Shown: piece by piece, positions 7,540-15,887 of the stretch | How positions within the stretch are numbered: position 1 is the stretch's first letter | Layout: the number at the start of each line of letters is the position of its first letter | NCBI GenBank assembly: GCA_029261835.1 | Contig: JAJDAO010000068.1 | Span: forward strand, 27,019 to 91,018 | Reading direction: 5' to 3' | DNA: 64,000 nt | Source: Deltaproteobacteria bacterium | Lineage (GTDB): Bacteria > Myxococcota_A > UBA9160 > UBA4427 | Notes under the pieces: model-generated | Told to the model about the DNA's origin: nothing | The model's input: the letters and a program-made list of their open reading frames with translations, nothing else | Databases searched by the model: none | Made by a program: the position numbers and the translations under genes

Positions 7540-9708
7540 TCATTGACGTAGCCTTCGTCTTCCCCCTCCCCCCCTCCCCTTCCCTTCCGCTTCTTCTCCG
7601 CCAACCCCAGATCCTGCGATGGACCCAGGGTGCGGGATCACGGGGAGGAGAAGGTAGCCGGCGCTATCGCCACCCGTGTGAACTCGGTTCTCGCCCACTC
7701 GCCGGGGAGCGTTGTCGTGAGTGAAGAATCCCGCACCGTAGGAATCGCCAGCCTGGATGTCGAGCAGGATGCGGTGGCCCTTCTTGAAGATCATGCTCGT
7801 CGGGAGGATCTCCACCTGAACCTGGACGACCTCTCCCGGGTCCAACGGCCAGACGTCGTCGTGCGTGTGAAAGGGCCGGTAGAATCTCGAGCGGTCTGGA
7901 TCGGTCTTTCGATGCGAGACACGGAGCCAGCCCTTCGCGACCGACGAGTCGAGCGCCATTGGGCTCCAGACCAGCACCTCTTCCCCGTCCGGATTGATGT
8001 CGCGCACGGTAGCGAAGATGTCCATGTCGGACGTCGACGACGACACCCACAAGACGAGATTCACGGGTCCCGTAATCTCGATGTCCTCTTCGAGAGGTTC
8101 GGTGGCCCAACTGAGCGCGTCGGCCCAGGGATCGGGCACGGGATGCAGCAGGTCTCGAAGCCAACGCGCTGCCCTTCCGAACAGGTAGGGCAGCGCCCCC
8201 GGGTCCGGCCCGAACATGTGCTCGGCCTCTTCTGCCGTGACGCTGCCATCGCGATCACGGTCGAGGATGGCAGAGAAGAAGTAGTTCATTTCCTCAGGAA
8301 GCTCTTCGGGCTGTAGCTCGTCGTCACCGTTCTCGTCGAAACGCCACAACAGAGCGGCGAAGCTCGGCGGCCCTTGAACGAGCGGGCCCGAGCCTTCAAA
8401 TGGTGGCTTGGCGCCTGCGTCGTAGCCTTGCACGTGCTCCTCTTCGGGTGGGTGGAGAACGAGGCTTCCGTCGTTGAGCGACGAGGAGAACGCGCCGGAT
8501 CTCTTGGGACTCAGGTAGAACTTGGTCCACACCGTGCGGGCGAGCGGCCACTCCCTCTCCATTCGCCACTCGTACTCGTCACCACCGGAACGGACGGCGA
8601 TCTTGATAGGCGGCTCGTCCATGACACCGTTGTCGATGCCCTTCAGCCAGTAGTCGAAGAAACGCTTCTGGTCGCTCCGCCCCTCTTCCGAGTAGAAGGC
8701 TTGCAGATCCGATCGAGTGTGCAGAAGGAGCTTCTTGTGAGCCGACTCGGCTTGAACGAACGCCTCGACGTTCCCGCGCATGTGCAGTCCGTGGCCACCC
8801 CAGTTCGCGGCGCTCAGGAGCGGCACTTCGATCTGCCTCGGGTCGGCGCGTCGCCCATCGTAGAACCCCGTGTCCATCGGATTCGCGCGCGCGTTCTCGC
8901 GCAGTGGCCACATACGAGAGCGTCCGGACAGGCGGTCTGGATGCTCTGGCTGACGCCCCTCGAGCAGTTGCCACCAACGCTCCAGAAAGTTGGTGCTCAG
9001 AATGCCTCCGTGGTAGGCGGCATCACGGTACACGTCCGAGAATCCGTTCCAGGGGATCATGGCGGCCAGCGACGGTGGCCTCTGCTCGGCGACGAGCCAC
9101 TGGCTCAACGCATAGTACGAATCCCCGATCGTACCGATCTTGCCATTGCTCCACGGCTGCCGCGCGGACCACTCGATCGCGTCGTAGAAGTCCTGGGCCT
9201 GGCGCGAAGACAGAAGCTCGAACGAGCCTCGTGACTTCCCCGTCCCGCGCGCATCGACACGAACGACCGCGTAGCCGTTCTGAACCCACCAGACCGGATT
9301 GACCGTCTCCCAGTTCATGTACGGGTTGTCCGCGTGATCGATGTCTGAAGGCGGCTGCCAGTGGTGATCCTTGTTGTATGGCCCGTGGCTCAGGAGGGCC
9401 GGATACCGGCCCGGTGGGATCGGGCGGAAGACATCGGCCGCGAGAACACTGCCATCGCGCATCGTGATGGCGGTGTTCTTCTCGACCACCATGCCGAGGT
9501 GCTCAACGGCCTCTGCCGAGGGCGCAGCCATCAGCGACAGAAGGAGACCAAGAAAAGCCCAAGAAGCAGCCGCGATCTTCACCAGCACGCCCGGCGTGCG
9601 GGGTATCCATCGCCGCCTAGCTGAATCGCCCAGTCCTTCCGGTCCACCGAGCCAGTCCAGAACGATCCCCGCCGTCATGGGACTCGAGTCGTCATTGACA
9701 TTGCTCAT
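7540..9708 (-). CDS. CocE/NonD-family acyl hydrolase with inserted EF-hand pair
   Basis: 722 residues from the ATG at 9708 (earlier in-frame ATGs run into the LysR gene start). An N-terminal hydrophobic segment ending in AEA predicts export. The alpha/beta-hydrolase part has the S15/CocE nucleophile motif GTIGDSYYA and the strand VVRVDARGTGKSRG. The C-terminal jelly-roll domain is recognisable from PVNLVLWVSSSTSDMD onward. Between them, encoded around 8225-8340, lie two EF-hand-like loops (DENGDDELQPEE and DRDRDGSVTAEE). I could not place the catalytic Asp and His with confidence. The family cleaves esters or amides. The C-terminus is low-complexity Gly/Arg. A divergent LysR gene suggests regulation. 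Confidence 0.88.
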   Translation of the reverse strand: MSNVNDDSSPMTAGIVLDWLGGPEGLGDSARRRWIPRTPGVLVKIAAASWAFLGLLLSLMAAPSAEAVEHLGMVVEKNTAITMRDGSVLAADVFRPIPPGRYPALLSHGPYNKDHHWQPPSDIDHADNPYMNWETVNPVWWVQNGYAVVRVDARGTGKSRGSFELLSSRQAQDFYDAIEWSARQPWSNGKIGTIGDSYYALSQWLVAEQRPPSLAAMIPWNGFSDVYRDAAYHGGILSTNFLERWWQLLEGRQPEHPDRLSGRSRMWPLRENARANPMDTGFYDGRRADPRQIEVPLLSAANWGGHGLHMRGNVEAFVQAESAHKKLLLHTRSDLQAFYSEEGRSDQKRFFDYWLKGIDNGVMDEPPIKIAVRSGGDEYEWRMEREWPLARTVWTKFYLSPKRSGAFSSSLNDGSLVLHPPEEEHVQGYDAGAKPPFEGSGPLVQGPPSFAALLWRFDENGDDELQPEELPEEMNYFFSAILDRDRDGSVTAEEAEHMFGPDPGALPYLFGRAARWLRDLLHPVPDPWADALSWATEPLEEDIEITGPVNLVLWVSSSTSDMDIFATVRDINPDGEEVLVWSPMALDSSVAKGWLRVSHRKTDPDRSRFYRPFHTHDDVWPLDPGEVVQVQVEILPTSMIFKKGHRILLDIQAGDSYGAGFFTHDNAPRRVGENRVHTGGDSAGYLLLPVIPHPGSIAGSGVGGEEAEGKGRGGGGRRRLRQ

Positions 9709-9773
9709 GGACTCACAATGGACCATCCACAAATGGCTGACAACGCAAATAGATGGATGTATGGTATCCGAAT
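9709..9773. promoter_or_regulatory. Divergent promoter region between CocE hydrolase and LysR genes
   Basis: Only about 65 bases separate the two chosen starts, so both promoters and the LysR site must lie here or inside the coding edges. The stretch is AT-richer than its surroundings. It contains inverted pairs CATCCA (9725-9730 area) / TGGATG and GGAT-N7-ATCC (9755-9769), which could serve as a LysR-type binding site. No clean T-N11-A motif is evident, so the operator assignment is tentative. Confidence 0.35.
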
Positions 9774-10658
9774 ATGGATGCAAACTTCGACTGGGACGAT
9801 CTGAAGGTTCTCCTGGCCGCGTATCGAGAGGGAAGCCTGTCGGGCGCTGGAAAGCGGCTGAGTACCAGTCAATCCACCGCGAGCCGCCGCCTCGCAGGGC
9901 TCGAGGGCCAGCTCAGCGCGCAGCTCTTCGACCGCAGACCCGGCGGGATCCTGGCGACGGAGCTCGCAGAGCAGCTGGTTCCCCTGGCCGAGCAGGTGGA
10001 GCAGCTCTGCTTCGCAATGATCAACGCTGTCTCGGGCACCGAAACTCAGCTGGAAGGCACAGTCCGTCTCGCCCTCACCGAGGGGCTGAGCAGCTATGTC
10101 GTCGCCCCCGCGCTACCCGAACTCAGGACACGACACCCCAAGATCCGTGTGGAGCTGGTCATCGGCAACCACTTGGTTGACCTGACCCGACGTGAGGCGG
10201 ATCTGGCCCTCCGGCTGGTTCGGCCCGTTCGCGGCGATCTGGTCGCCAAGTGTATCCACAGTGATCCCTGGAGAGCGTTCGCGTCGCCGACGTATCTTGC
10301 GACGAGCAAGCAAAAGCGAAAGCCAGAGAGACTCGACTGGCTGACATGGGATGAGGGCCTCGCGCTCCAGCCCGACAACAGGTGGCTGCAGAGGCACGCG
10401 ACCCGGGAGCCGATTCTTCGGACGACGAGCATGTCCACTCTGATTGCCGCCGCTCAGTCCGGGCTGGGTGCGGTGCTCCTGCCGCAGACATTCGGTGACG
10501 CCCTACCCGGGTTGGCGCGAATTCCCGGTATCCTGCCTGACCTTCCCCGGGCAAAGTTGTGGCTCGTGGGCCACCGGGAGCTGAAGGACGTACCCCGGCT
10601 CCGGGCCGTATGGCAGTTTGTCGAGGAATTGATCGCGGGATTGGCACGGCGATCGTAA
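9774..10658 (+). CDS. LysR-family transcriptional regulator
   Basis: 294 residues from the ATG at 9774 (MDANFDWDDLKVLLA); an ATG at 9753 adds seven residues without family sequence. The N-terminal winged helix-turn-helix is clear: GSLSGAGKRLSTSQSTASRR is the recognition region, then LFDRRPGG. The effector-binding domain follows with the usual RLALTEGLSSYVVAP and READLALRLVRP elements. The divergent position to the CocE/NonD hydrolase is the classical LysR arrangement, so it probably controls that gene and itself. The inducer is unknown. Confidence 0.93.
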   Translation: MDANFDWDDLKVLLAAYREGSLSGAGKRLSTSQSTASRRLAGLEGQLSAQLFDRRPGGILATELAEQLVPLAEQVEQLCFAMINAVSGTETQLEGTVRLALTEGLSSYVVAPALPELRTRHPKIRVELVIGNHLVDLTRREADLALRLVRPVRGDLVAKCIHSDPWRAFASPTYLATSKQKRKPERLDWLTWDEGLALQPDNRWLQRHATREPILRTTSMSTLIAAAQSGLGAVLLPQTFGDALPGLARIPGILPDLPRAKLWLVGHRELKDVPRLRAVWQFVEELIAGLARRS

Positions 10659-10663
10659 CACCG

Positions 10664-10681
10664 GGCCCGGACACCCGGGCC
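10664..10681. terminator. GC-rich hairpin between convergent genes
   Basis: Seven perfect pairs (GGCCCGG at 10664-10670 with CCGGGCC at 10675-10681) around a four-base loop lie between the LysR stop and the stop of the small gene on the other strand. It may act as a terminator for either direction. A T-run is missing, so it would not be a textbook intrinsic terminator. Confidence 0.4.
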
Positions 10682-10690
10682 GCCAACTCT

Positions 10691-11023
10691 TCAGCCAATT
10701 AGCCCCTTGCTCTGAAGGATGGCTTTGACCGCCCTCGAGTCTTCGACGGTGAACCCGATTCGCCACCATTTGCCGCGGATGTGGGCCACGAAGATCGTGT
10801 CGCGCTTGCTGCGCTCAGCATCGTAGGGAAGCCACGTCTTGAAATCGCCTGAGCCCATATTCCGCCACTTGCCATTCCACAGGTTGGGCACTTTTGGCAC
10901 GACCTTCTCGATGCAGGAGAAGTCCACAGGTCGATCATTGCCAGTCAGACTGCAGTGTTTGAAGAGGATCGTCTTCGCAGTGATCGTTACGAGTGCGTCG
11001 TTGTAGATGATGTCGTCGCTCAT
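10691..11023 (-). CDS. Small PH-domain-like protein of unknown function
   Basis: 110 residues, no signal peptide. The strand pattern (DIIYNDALVTITAKTILFKHCSL at the start, then short beta segments and a C-terminal helix SRAVKAILQSKG) resembles small bacterial pleckstrin-homology-like proteins that carry a DUF-type barrel closed by one helix. This is a by-eye fold guess. Coding character is good and there is no competing ORF. An IS3-type remnant begins about 6 bases upstream of its ATG at 11029, so the original promoter may have been displaced. Confidence 0.6.
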   Translation of the reverse strand: MSDDIIYNDALVTITAKTILFKHCSLTGNDRPVDFSCIEKVVPKVPNLWNGKWRNMGSGDFKTWLPYDAERSKRDTIFVAHIRGKWWRIGFTVEDSRAVKAILQSKGLIG

Positions 11024-11028
11024 GCCGT

Positions 11029-11175
11029 TGACCCTGTCCCCTCGAAGTGGACCCGTTCGGAGGAAGTGTCCTCCGGACCAGCATTGAGAATGACAAAGGA
11101 ACCTCGCAGGAAACTCGCGGACGAGTTCAAGGCAAAGACCGTCAACCTGATCCGGGCAAGCGGTCGGAACGTTCG
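11029..11175 (+). pseudogene. IS3-family remnant: left end plus OrfA N-terminus
   Basis: The sequence from 11029 (TGACCCTGTCCCCTCGAAGT) followed by a GTCCTCCGG stretch resembles the terminal region of IS3-type elements. An ATG at 11090 begins MTKEPRRKLADEFKAKTV, very like the start of IS3-family OrfA transposases (P-R-R-K/R-x-x-x-E-F-K-A-K-x-V). Similarity stops near codon 27 and the frame continues into unrelated DNA antisense to the PilZ gene. No OrfB follows, so this is a truncated, inactive fragment. Confidence 0.6.
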
Positions 11176-11215
11176 GTTCGGCCTGGATTTCGCCACCGGA
11201 CCCATGGTCCGCTCG

Positions 11216-12370
11216 TCAGCTCCCCGTCGCGCGGTGGGTCACCTGCGCGACCACCACCGCCTCGCGCCCTCCGGCGCCCTCGCGCAGGGATTCCAGGCAC
11301 GGACGCCCGGCTTTGAGCTTCGCGAGCGCGCGCTTCCCTTCTTCCGAGAGGGACTTGAAGGTCAGCGTGAGGCCCGCTTCTCCATCGTCGCGCAAGACCG
11401 TCGCCTCCACGACCGCCGGCTCCTCGCGCTGGCCGCCGTACAGGGCGAGGGTGACTTCCGCACCCACCTCGAGCCCGGAGTGGCCGACGATGCGAACACC
11501 CTGGACCGAGAGGTCGTGACCCAGCGCAGTCTGAGACGCTTCCGAATCGTCGAAGTCGAGGATGTCGACCCGCCGGTCGTAGTCCCAGCGCGGATGACTT
11601 CGGCGCTCCGCGCTCGCGGCGTTCGCCTCCGGAGCCGGCGTCTCCCGCGACGACCTCTCTGCCAGCGGCGTCAGGCGCGTGCCGATCTGTTCACCGCGCA
11701 CCACCTTCTCGAGCTGGACTCGCGCCGCGGCGTCGAGGTCGTTGAGCCGCACCATGATAGAGAAGGCGCGCTGGCCGGAGCGTGATTCGCACACCGCGCA
11801 GCGGACCACGTGCCCCTGGAGCTCCAGCTCCCGTCCGCCGCCCAGCGCCGCCGGGAGCACGACATAGACCGCCGTCTCCGGCTCCACGGGGCAAGTGGAG
11901 AAGATGCGGCACATGTCGGAGGAAACCTCGGCCAGCTTCGCCGGCTCGAGCTCGCCGTCGAAAGTCCGAAACTGGATCGAATCGCCAAGCGGAAGCCGCA
12001 GCCGCGCGCGCCGATCCGGTCCGCGGTGCAGCAGCTGCAGCAGGAAGCGGCGCAGGGAAGACTCATCCAGCGAGGTCTGCACGAGGAAGTGGACCCCGAG
12101 CTCCCTCAAACGCTGCCGCAGCGGCATGAAGTCCTGATTGTGCACACACACCCAGGTGGGATCGAGCGGGACGCCTTCCCCCGACTTCAGCGGCGGCATC
12201 TCCAGCGTTCGCTTGCCCGATGAGATGAGAAGATCTCGCGGCGTGTCGACGGAGCCCCGGATCTCCTGCTTCCGGAGGTGGACGTAGTCCGCACCGATCC
12301 GCTTGAGCATCCGATGGATGTGGTCGAGCTCGCCATCATCGAGAAGTAGAACGGAGGGTGCGACACTCAT
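11216..12370 (-). CDS. Receiver-like N-terminus with tandem PilZ domains
   Basis: 384 residues. The first ~110 residues form a Rossmann-like segment beginning APSVLLLDDGELDHIHRML that resembles a response-regulator fold but lacks a clear phospho-Asp site. Two PilZ-like barrels follow. The second, near residues 245-350, has the c-di-GMP motif pair R-x3-R (RSHPR) and D-x-S-x2-G (DLSVQG). The first has R-rich LRLPLGD but its second motif is altered (EVSSDMC, no Gly), so it may not bind nucleotide. It is a likely c-di-GMP effector; output is unknown. A GGDEF-EAL enzyme lies at 49.8-51.6 kb. Confidence 0.8.
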   Translation of the reverse strand: MSVAPSVLLLDDGELDHIHRMLKRIGADYVHLRKQEIRGSVDTPRDLLISSGKRTLEMPPLKSGEGVPLDPTWVCVHNQDFMPLRQRLRELGVHFLVQTSLDESSLRRFLLQLLHRGPDRRARLRLPLGDSIQFRTFDGELEPAKLAEVSSDMCRIFSTCPVEPETAVYVVLPAALGGGRELELQGHVVRCAVCESRSGQRAFSIMVRLNDLDAAARVQLEKVVRGEQIGTRLTPLAERSSRETPAPEANAASAERRSHPRWDYDRRVDILDFDDSEASQTALGHDLSVQGVRIVGHSGLEVGAEVTLALYGGQREEPAVVEATVLRDDGEAGLTLTFKSLSEEGKRALAKLKAGRPCLESLREGAGGREAVVVAQVTHRATGS

Positions 12371-12508
12371 CCTCTAGCAGTTCGGCCAGCTTCGGACCCG
12401 CCTGTAGGAAAAACCCTCGCATGCGGGTGGAAAGCTCGAAACGTCACGATTCCCCTACGAATGCCTGCACGGGGAGCTGGGTCTGGTTAGGCTAGGCGCG
12501 CGGACGCG

Positions 12509-13055
12509 TGACCTGCCCCAGGTTGTCGTACCAGCTTCTATGTGAGCCCGGCCAGCAATTGACCCAGTTCCTGGTCCTGGTCCGCGCTGCTGGGCCGCTC
12601 CGCCACCTCACGGAGATGCCCATTCCATCAGATTGGCCACGTACTGCGCCGGAGGGATATCTCCGAGCGAAGAGTGCGGCCGGGTCTCATTGTAGTCTGT
12701 ACTCCAGATTTCAAGCTCAGTTCTAGCGTCTTCGACGCGTCTCGAACCAGTTGGCATTCAGACACTCATCTCGAAGCCTTCCGTTGAATCTCTCAATCAC
12801 CGCGTTCTCCACAGGTCGACCGGGCGTGATGAAATGCACGTCGATCTCCCGCGCGTACGCCCAGGCGTCAAGCGCATTCGCCGTGACCTCGGTTCCGTTG
12901 TCCACTTGAATCGATCTCGGTTGGCCATGTTCTGCGATCCAGAAGTCCACGTACGCGGTGACTCGCTCCGTCGGAAACGAACGATCTGCTGCGATCCCAA
13001 TGCACTGCCTGCCACAGACGTCGCCGGCGTCTGATCCGCTGTGATGCGTGGCCTC
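12509..13055 (-). pseudogene. IS3-family OrfB remnant with right end, frameshifted
   Basis: On the minus strand a DDE integrase core is readable: QVDNGTEV...ENAVIERFNGRLRDECLN, with exactly 35 residues between the second Asp and the Glu as in D(35)E transposases. After NWFET the frame is lost near 12740. A one-frame change restores the family C-terminus (TELEIWSTDYNETRPHSSLG), which stops at 12608. About 100 bases further, TGACCTGCCCC at 12509-12519 looks like the element's terminal repeat. The N-terminal half of OrfB and OrfA are missing. It is a dead, truncated copy. Confidence 0.8.
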
Positions 13056-13226
13056 CCGGTGCTGGTAGGCCGTCCCGGGCGGCGAATCGAAGAGACGATC
13101 GCGGTTGTCGACTCGGGGAGCAAAGCAGCAGCGCTGAAGACGGGCGCTACCCTTCTTGGCCCCCAGGCCTGGCTGAGGACCTCGCGGAAGCGCGTGCTTC
13201 CCGAGCGAGAGATTCCGAGAGGACCC

Positions 13227-14057
13227 ATGAAGAGAATCGAGCCACTGCTCCTGAGCTTCCTGGCAGTCTCCCTTTTCGCCTGTAGTGAGGACGACATGAG
13301 CACTCATCCTGATTCCGCCGCCGCGCCCCCCGCCATCGGGCGCGAGGAGTGGCAGAGGATCGCATCGAAGAAGATCTTCTGGGGGCACAAGTCGGTGGGC
13401 TTCAACATCCTGAAGGGTGTGGATGAGCTGGCAGCCGGAGCACCCGAGGCCGTGCTTCAGATCGTCGAGTCCACCAGCCCGGGCGTCTTCGACCGATCCG
13501 GCGCGCTGGCCCACGCCGCCCTGGGAAACAACACCGACCCGCGCTCCAAGATCGACTCCTTCGTCGACGCCATGGAGGCCGGCATGGGCAACGCCGCCGA
13601 CCTCGCATTCCTGAAGTTCTGCTACGCCGACTTCCAGCCCGAATCCGACGTCCCGGCGATCTTCGCGGACTACAAGCAGGCAATCGACAGCCTGGCGCTT
13701 CGTTACCCCGAGACCACCTTCGCCCACGTAACCGTGCCTCTCACCGCGAGGCAGACCGGTCCCAAGGCACTGATCAAGAAGCTGCTGGGGAGGCCGATCA
13801 GAGGAGTCGAAGACAACCTGAAGCGCTACCAGTTCAACCTGCTCCTCAAGGTCGAGTACGGTGACAGGACCCCTATTTTCGATCTTGCGAAGATCGAGTC
13901 GACCCGCCCCGACGGCAGCCGCGAAACCACGCGGGTGAGCGACGTGACGGTACCCACGCTGGTCCCCGCCTATACCGACGACGGCGGTCATCTCAACCAG
14001 CTCGGCCGACACAACGCGGCCGCGGGTTTTCTCCACTTCCTCGCCGAAATCGAGTAG
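13227..14057 (+). CDS. SGNH-hydrolase-like lipoprotein
   Basis: 276 residues from the ATG at 13227, which has a GAGAGGA ribosome site. The N-terminus is a lipoprotein signal with lipobox LFACS. The mature part starts IFWGHKSVGFNILKG, a pattern seen in uncharacterised lipoproteins with an SGNH/GDSL-like fold, and the C-terminal DDGGHLNQLGRHNAA supplies a plausible catalytic D-x-x-H. The middle has AFLKFCYADF. Substrate is unknown. The gene lies directly upstream-adjacent to the IS3 OrfB remnant, which occupies the expected promoter side. Confidence 0.6.
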   Translation: MKRIEPLLLSFLAVSLFACSEDDMSTHPDSAAAPPAIGREEWQRIASKKIFWGHKSVGFNILKGVDELAAGAPEAVLQIVESTSPGVFDRSGALAHAALGNNTDPRSKIDSFVDAMEAGMGNAADLAFLKFCYADFQPESDVPAIFADYKQAIDSLALRYPETTFAHVTVPLTARQTGPKALIKKLLGRPIRGVEDNLKRYQFNLLLKVEYGDRTPIFDLAKIESTRPDGSRETTRVSDVTVPTLVPAYTDDGGHLNQLGRHNAAAGFLHFLAEIE

Positions 14058-14300
14058 ACGGAGATCGCACTTCGGCCGCTGTCCCGCAGTCGACCTCGCT
14101 TCTCCGCACCCCGATGATGGGAATCACGCCTCTGTTGAGCCAGACCGCAGCCGGCCGTCGACCAGGAGGCACACCCTGGGAGAGCCAACTCTGAGGCGGC
14201 AGGCGGTTCACGAGCCACCCCGACCGACGACCTACCGGACGCTACGGCTTCTCAGCGCAGCGAACCGGCCCTTCACATATAGGTCGGCGGTTCAAGGAAA

Positions 14301-14738
14301 TCATCGATCCGATGTCGGTCCTGTTCTCAATCCATGCAGCACAAGAATGCAGGCCAGCGTGATACTCAAGGCCCCAAGGCTCAGGCCGACACCAACTGGG
14401 ATCTCCTGCCACGGAAGAGCGCTGTATCCGGCGCTCGCAAGCGGAAGGTTCTTGTTGGCCCCAAAGATGGCCGCGAGCAGGCAGAAGAACCAGCTGGCGT
14501 AGCCGGCGAAGACGAACAGCCCCAATACCAGCTTCTCCATGCGGTCAGAGAGCTTGAGGTAATCCCAGACAACGCCCCCCAGAAGGACCAGAAGCATGCC
14601 GTTCAGGAGGCCCTCCATGTGTGCGGACAGCCCGAGTCTGGGATTGGTGAGCACTGGTATGGCAAACCCCGTCAGCAAGCCCATGAGAAACAGAAGCACT
14701 CCATGCCAAATGAGTCGTCTTCGCCTATCCGCAATCAT
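14301..14738 (-). CDS. Hydroxylaminobenzene-mutase / styrene-oxide-isomerase-like membrane protein
   Basis: 145 residues with four predicted membrane helices. The ATG at 14738 is preferred because a GGGAGAGGG ribosome site lies just upstream; an ATG at 14768 would add ten residues. The helix-1/2 region GLLTGFAIPVLTNPRLGLSAHMEGLLNGM matches the pattern of the hydroxylaminobenzene mutase HabB group, which isomerises hydroxylaminobenzene to 2-aminophenol and is related to styrene oxide isomerase, with the His of SAHMEG in the conserved place. It is 93 bases downstream of the HgcAB-like fusion on the same strand and may belong to that transcript. True substrate is unknown. Confidence 0.7.
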   Translation of the reverse strand: MIADRRRRLIWHGVLLFLMGLLTGFAIPVLTNPRLGLSAHMEGLLNGMLLVLLGGVVWDYLKLSDRMEKLVLGLFVFAGYASWFFCLLAAIFGANKNLPLASAGYSALPWQEIPVGVGLSLGALSITLACILVLHGLRTGPTSDR

Positions 14739-14831
14739 GTGTCCCTCTCCCATCTCTTTCGGGTCCAATGAACGAACGCCGCAGTGGACAGGGCATCCGT
14801 CCGAGCCCGGGATACCGTGCGTGCCGACATC

Positions 14832-15887
14832 TTAGGCCACCGAGAGCGCGCCCTGCCCGCATTGTTTCGCACAGGCGCCGCAAGCGAAGCAGGCGTTCCG
14901 GTTGCGGAAGGCGATCTTCTTGTCCTGATCCAGCTCGCCGTACACCCCCACCGGGCAGATGTCGGAGCAGGCCCGGCATCCATTGCACTTGTCGCGGTCG
15001 AGTCCGATCAGTCCCAACTGCTTGTCGTTGTACAGGGAGCCGAAGCTCTTGAATCCGAGCCGCTGCATGAGCAGCTCGGGGTCGGCTCTCCGAGCTGAAA
15101 CGACACCCGCAATATCGAATGCGGCTGCGAAGAAGATGCCGAAGCTGGCGAGGAGCCAGCCCCAGTGTAGGAACGGATCGCCGCGAAGGAGCCAGTCCAT
15201 TCCGGCCCACAGCAGCACCAGAAGGGTCGCGCACCAGAAGGCCTGGCCCCAGCCGGTCTTTCCCGGTATCTGGTCCAGGAAGAGGTAGAGGAAGGCGACG
15301 GCCGACCAGAAGAGGATTGTGTACCCCACGAAGTATTGGGGCCAGAAGAGCGCGAGCGGAGCCGCCACCAGCAGGTAGATGGGGAAGTTCATAGAAACGA
15401 ACATGTCGAGCCGGTGCTCGAGCCCGAACTCGAAGCGCCGCATGGCCTCGGTCTTCTTCTTACGTCCCTCGAGATAAGCCGGGATGTCCTTGCCATAGAC
15501 GGGTCCGAAGCGGGCTCGGAACCCGGTTTCGCGCCGGATGGCCTCGAGATCGATCCCGGGAGCAGAGAGCGCGGGAAGGATGACCTGTCGGTGCTTGACC
15601 CTGTCGACGAGTCCCGAGACCTTGATGGCGTCGACTACGCGGTTGTCGGTAAAGATGCCCCCATCGGCGGCACACCAGACGTTGATGCCTTGGGAGTTCG
15701 CGACCAGCAGCCAGAGATTCTGGCCCTGCAGCGCCCTCCTCAGTCGTCGAATGGTCAGCGAGAAGTTCGCCGTCACGATCACAGGCGAGTTCTCGTCGGG
15801 GTTTCCGATGGCAAACAGACCGGTGGGCGCGGAGCGGGGAAGCCAGCGGAAGAGGTATGCCACGAGCCAATCGAGAACCATCCTCAC
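14832..15887 (-). CDS. HgcA/HgcB-like fusion: membrane corrinoid protein with C-terminal 2[4Fe-4S] ferredoxin
   Basis: 351 residues. Residues 25-155 match the corrinoid domain of HgcA, the mercury-methylation protein: the cap-helix motif reads NVWCAADG with Cys72 in the position of the cobalt-ligating Cys. HgcA has NVWCAAGK, so the Gly-Lys pair is changed. RQVILPALSAPGID also fits the family. Four membrane helices follow (about 163-182, 186-205, 214-234, 243-262). Residues 297-351 are an HgcB-like ferredoxin with two C-x2-C-x2-C-x3-C sets (301-311 and 333-343). The tandem C-terminal cysteines of HgcB are absent. The GTG at 15887 has an AAGGAGGAG site and overlaps the methyltransferase stop by 4 nt (GTGA). 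True mercury methylation is not implied; corrinoid-dependent methyl or electron transfer is inferred. Confidence 0.85.
   Translation of the reverse strand: MRMVLDWLVAYLFRWLPRSAPTGLFAIGNPDENSPVIVTANFSLTIRRLRRALQGQNLWLLVANSQGINVWCAADGGIFTDNRVVDAIKVSGLVDRVKHRQVILPALSAPGIDLEAIRRETGFRARFGPVYGKDIPAYLEGRKKKTEAMRRFEFGLEHRLDMFVSMNFPIYLLVAAPLALFWPQYFVGYTILFWSAVAFLYLFLDQIPGKTGWGQAFWCATLLVLLWAGMDWLLRGDPFLHWGWLLASFGIFFAAAFDIAGVVSARRADPELLMQRLGFKSFGSLYNDKQLGLIGLDRDKCNGCRACSDICPVGVYGELDQDKKIAFRNRNACFACGACAKQCGQGALSVA

Noticed and set aside
12723..14036. 437-codon minus-strand ORF as one gene
   Set aside because: Only its C-terminal part is transposase; the rest is antisense to the SGNH-like lipoprotein gene.
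14265..14300. Possible tRNA 3' arm (GGCGGTTCAAGG)
   Set aside because: No acceptor, D or anticodon stems can be formed around it.
14832..15887. True mercury methylation gene hgcA/hgcB
   Set aside because: Cap-helix residues after the Cys differ and HgcB terminal Cys pair is absent, so the specific function is not claimed.
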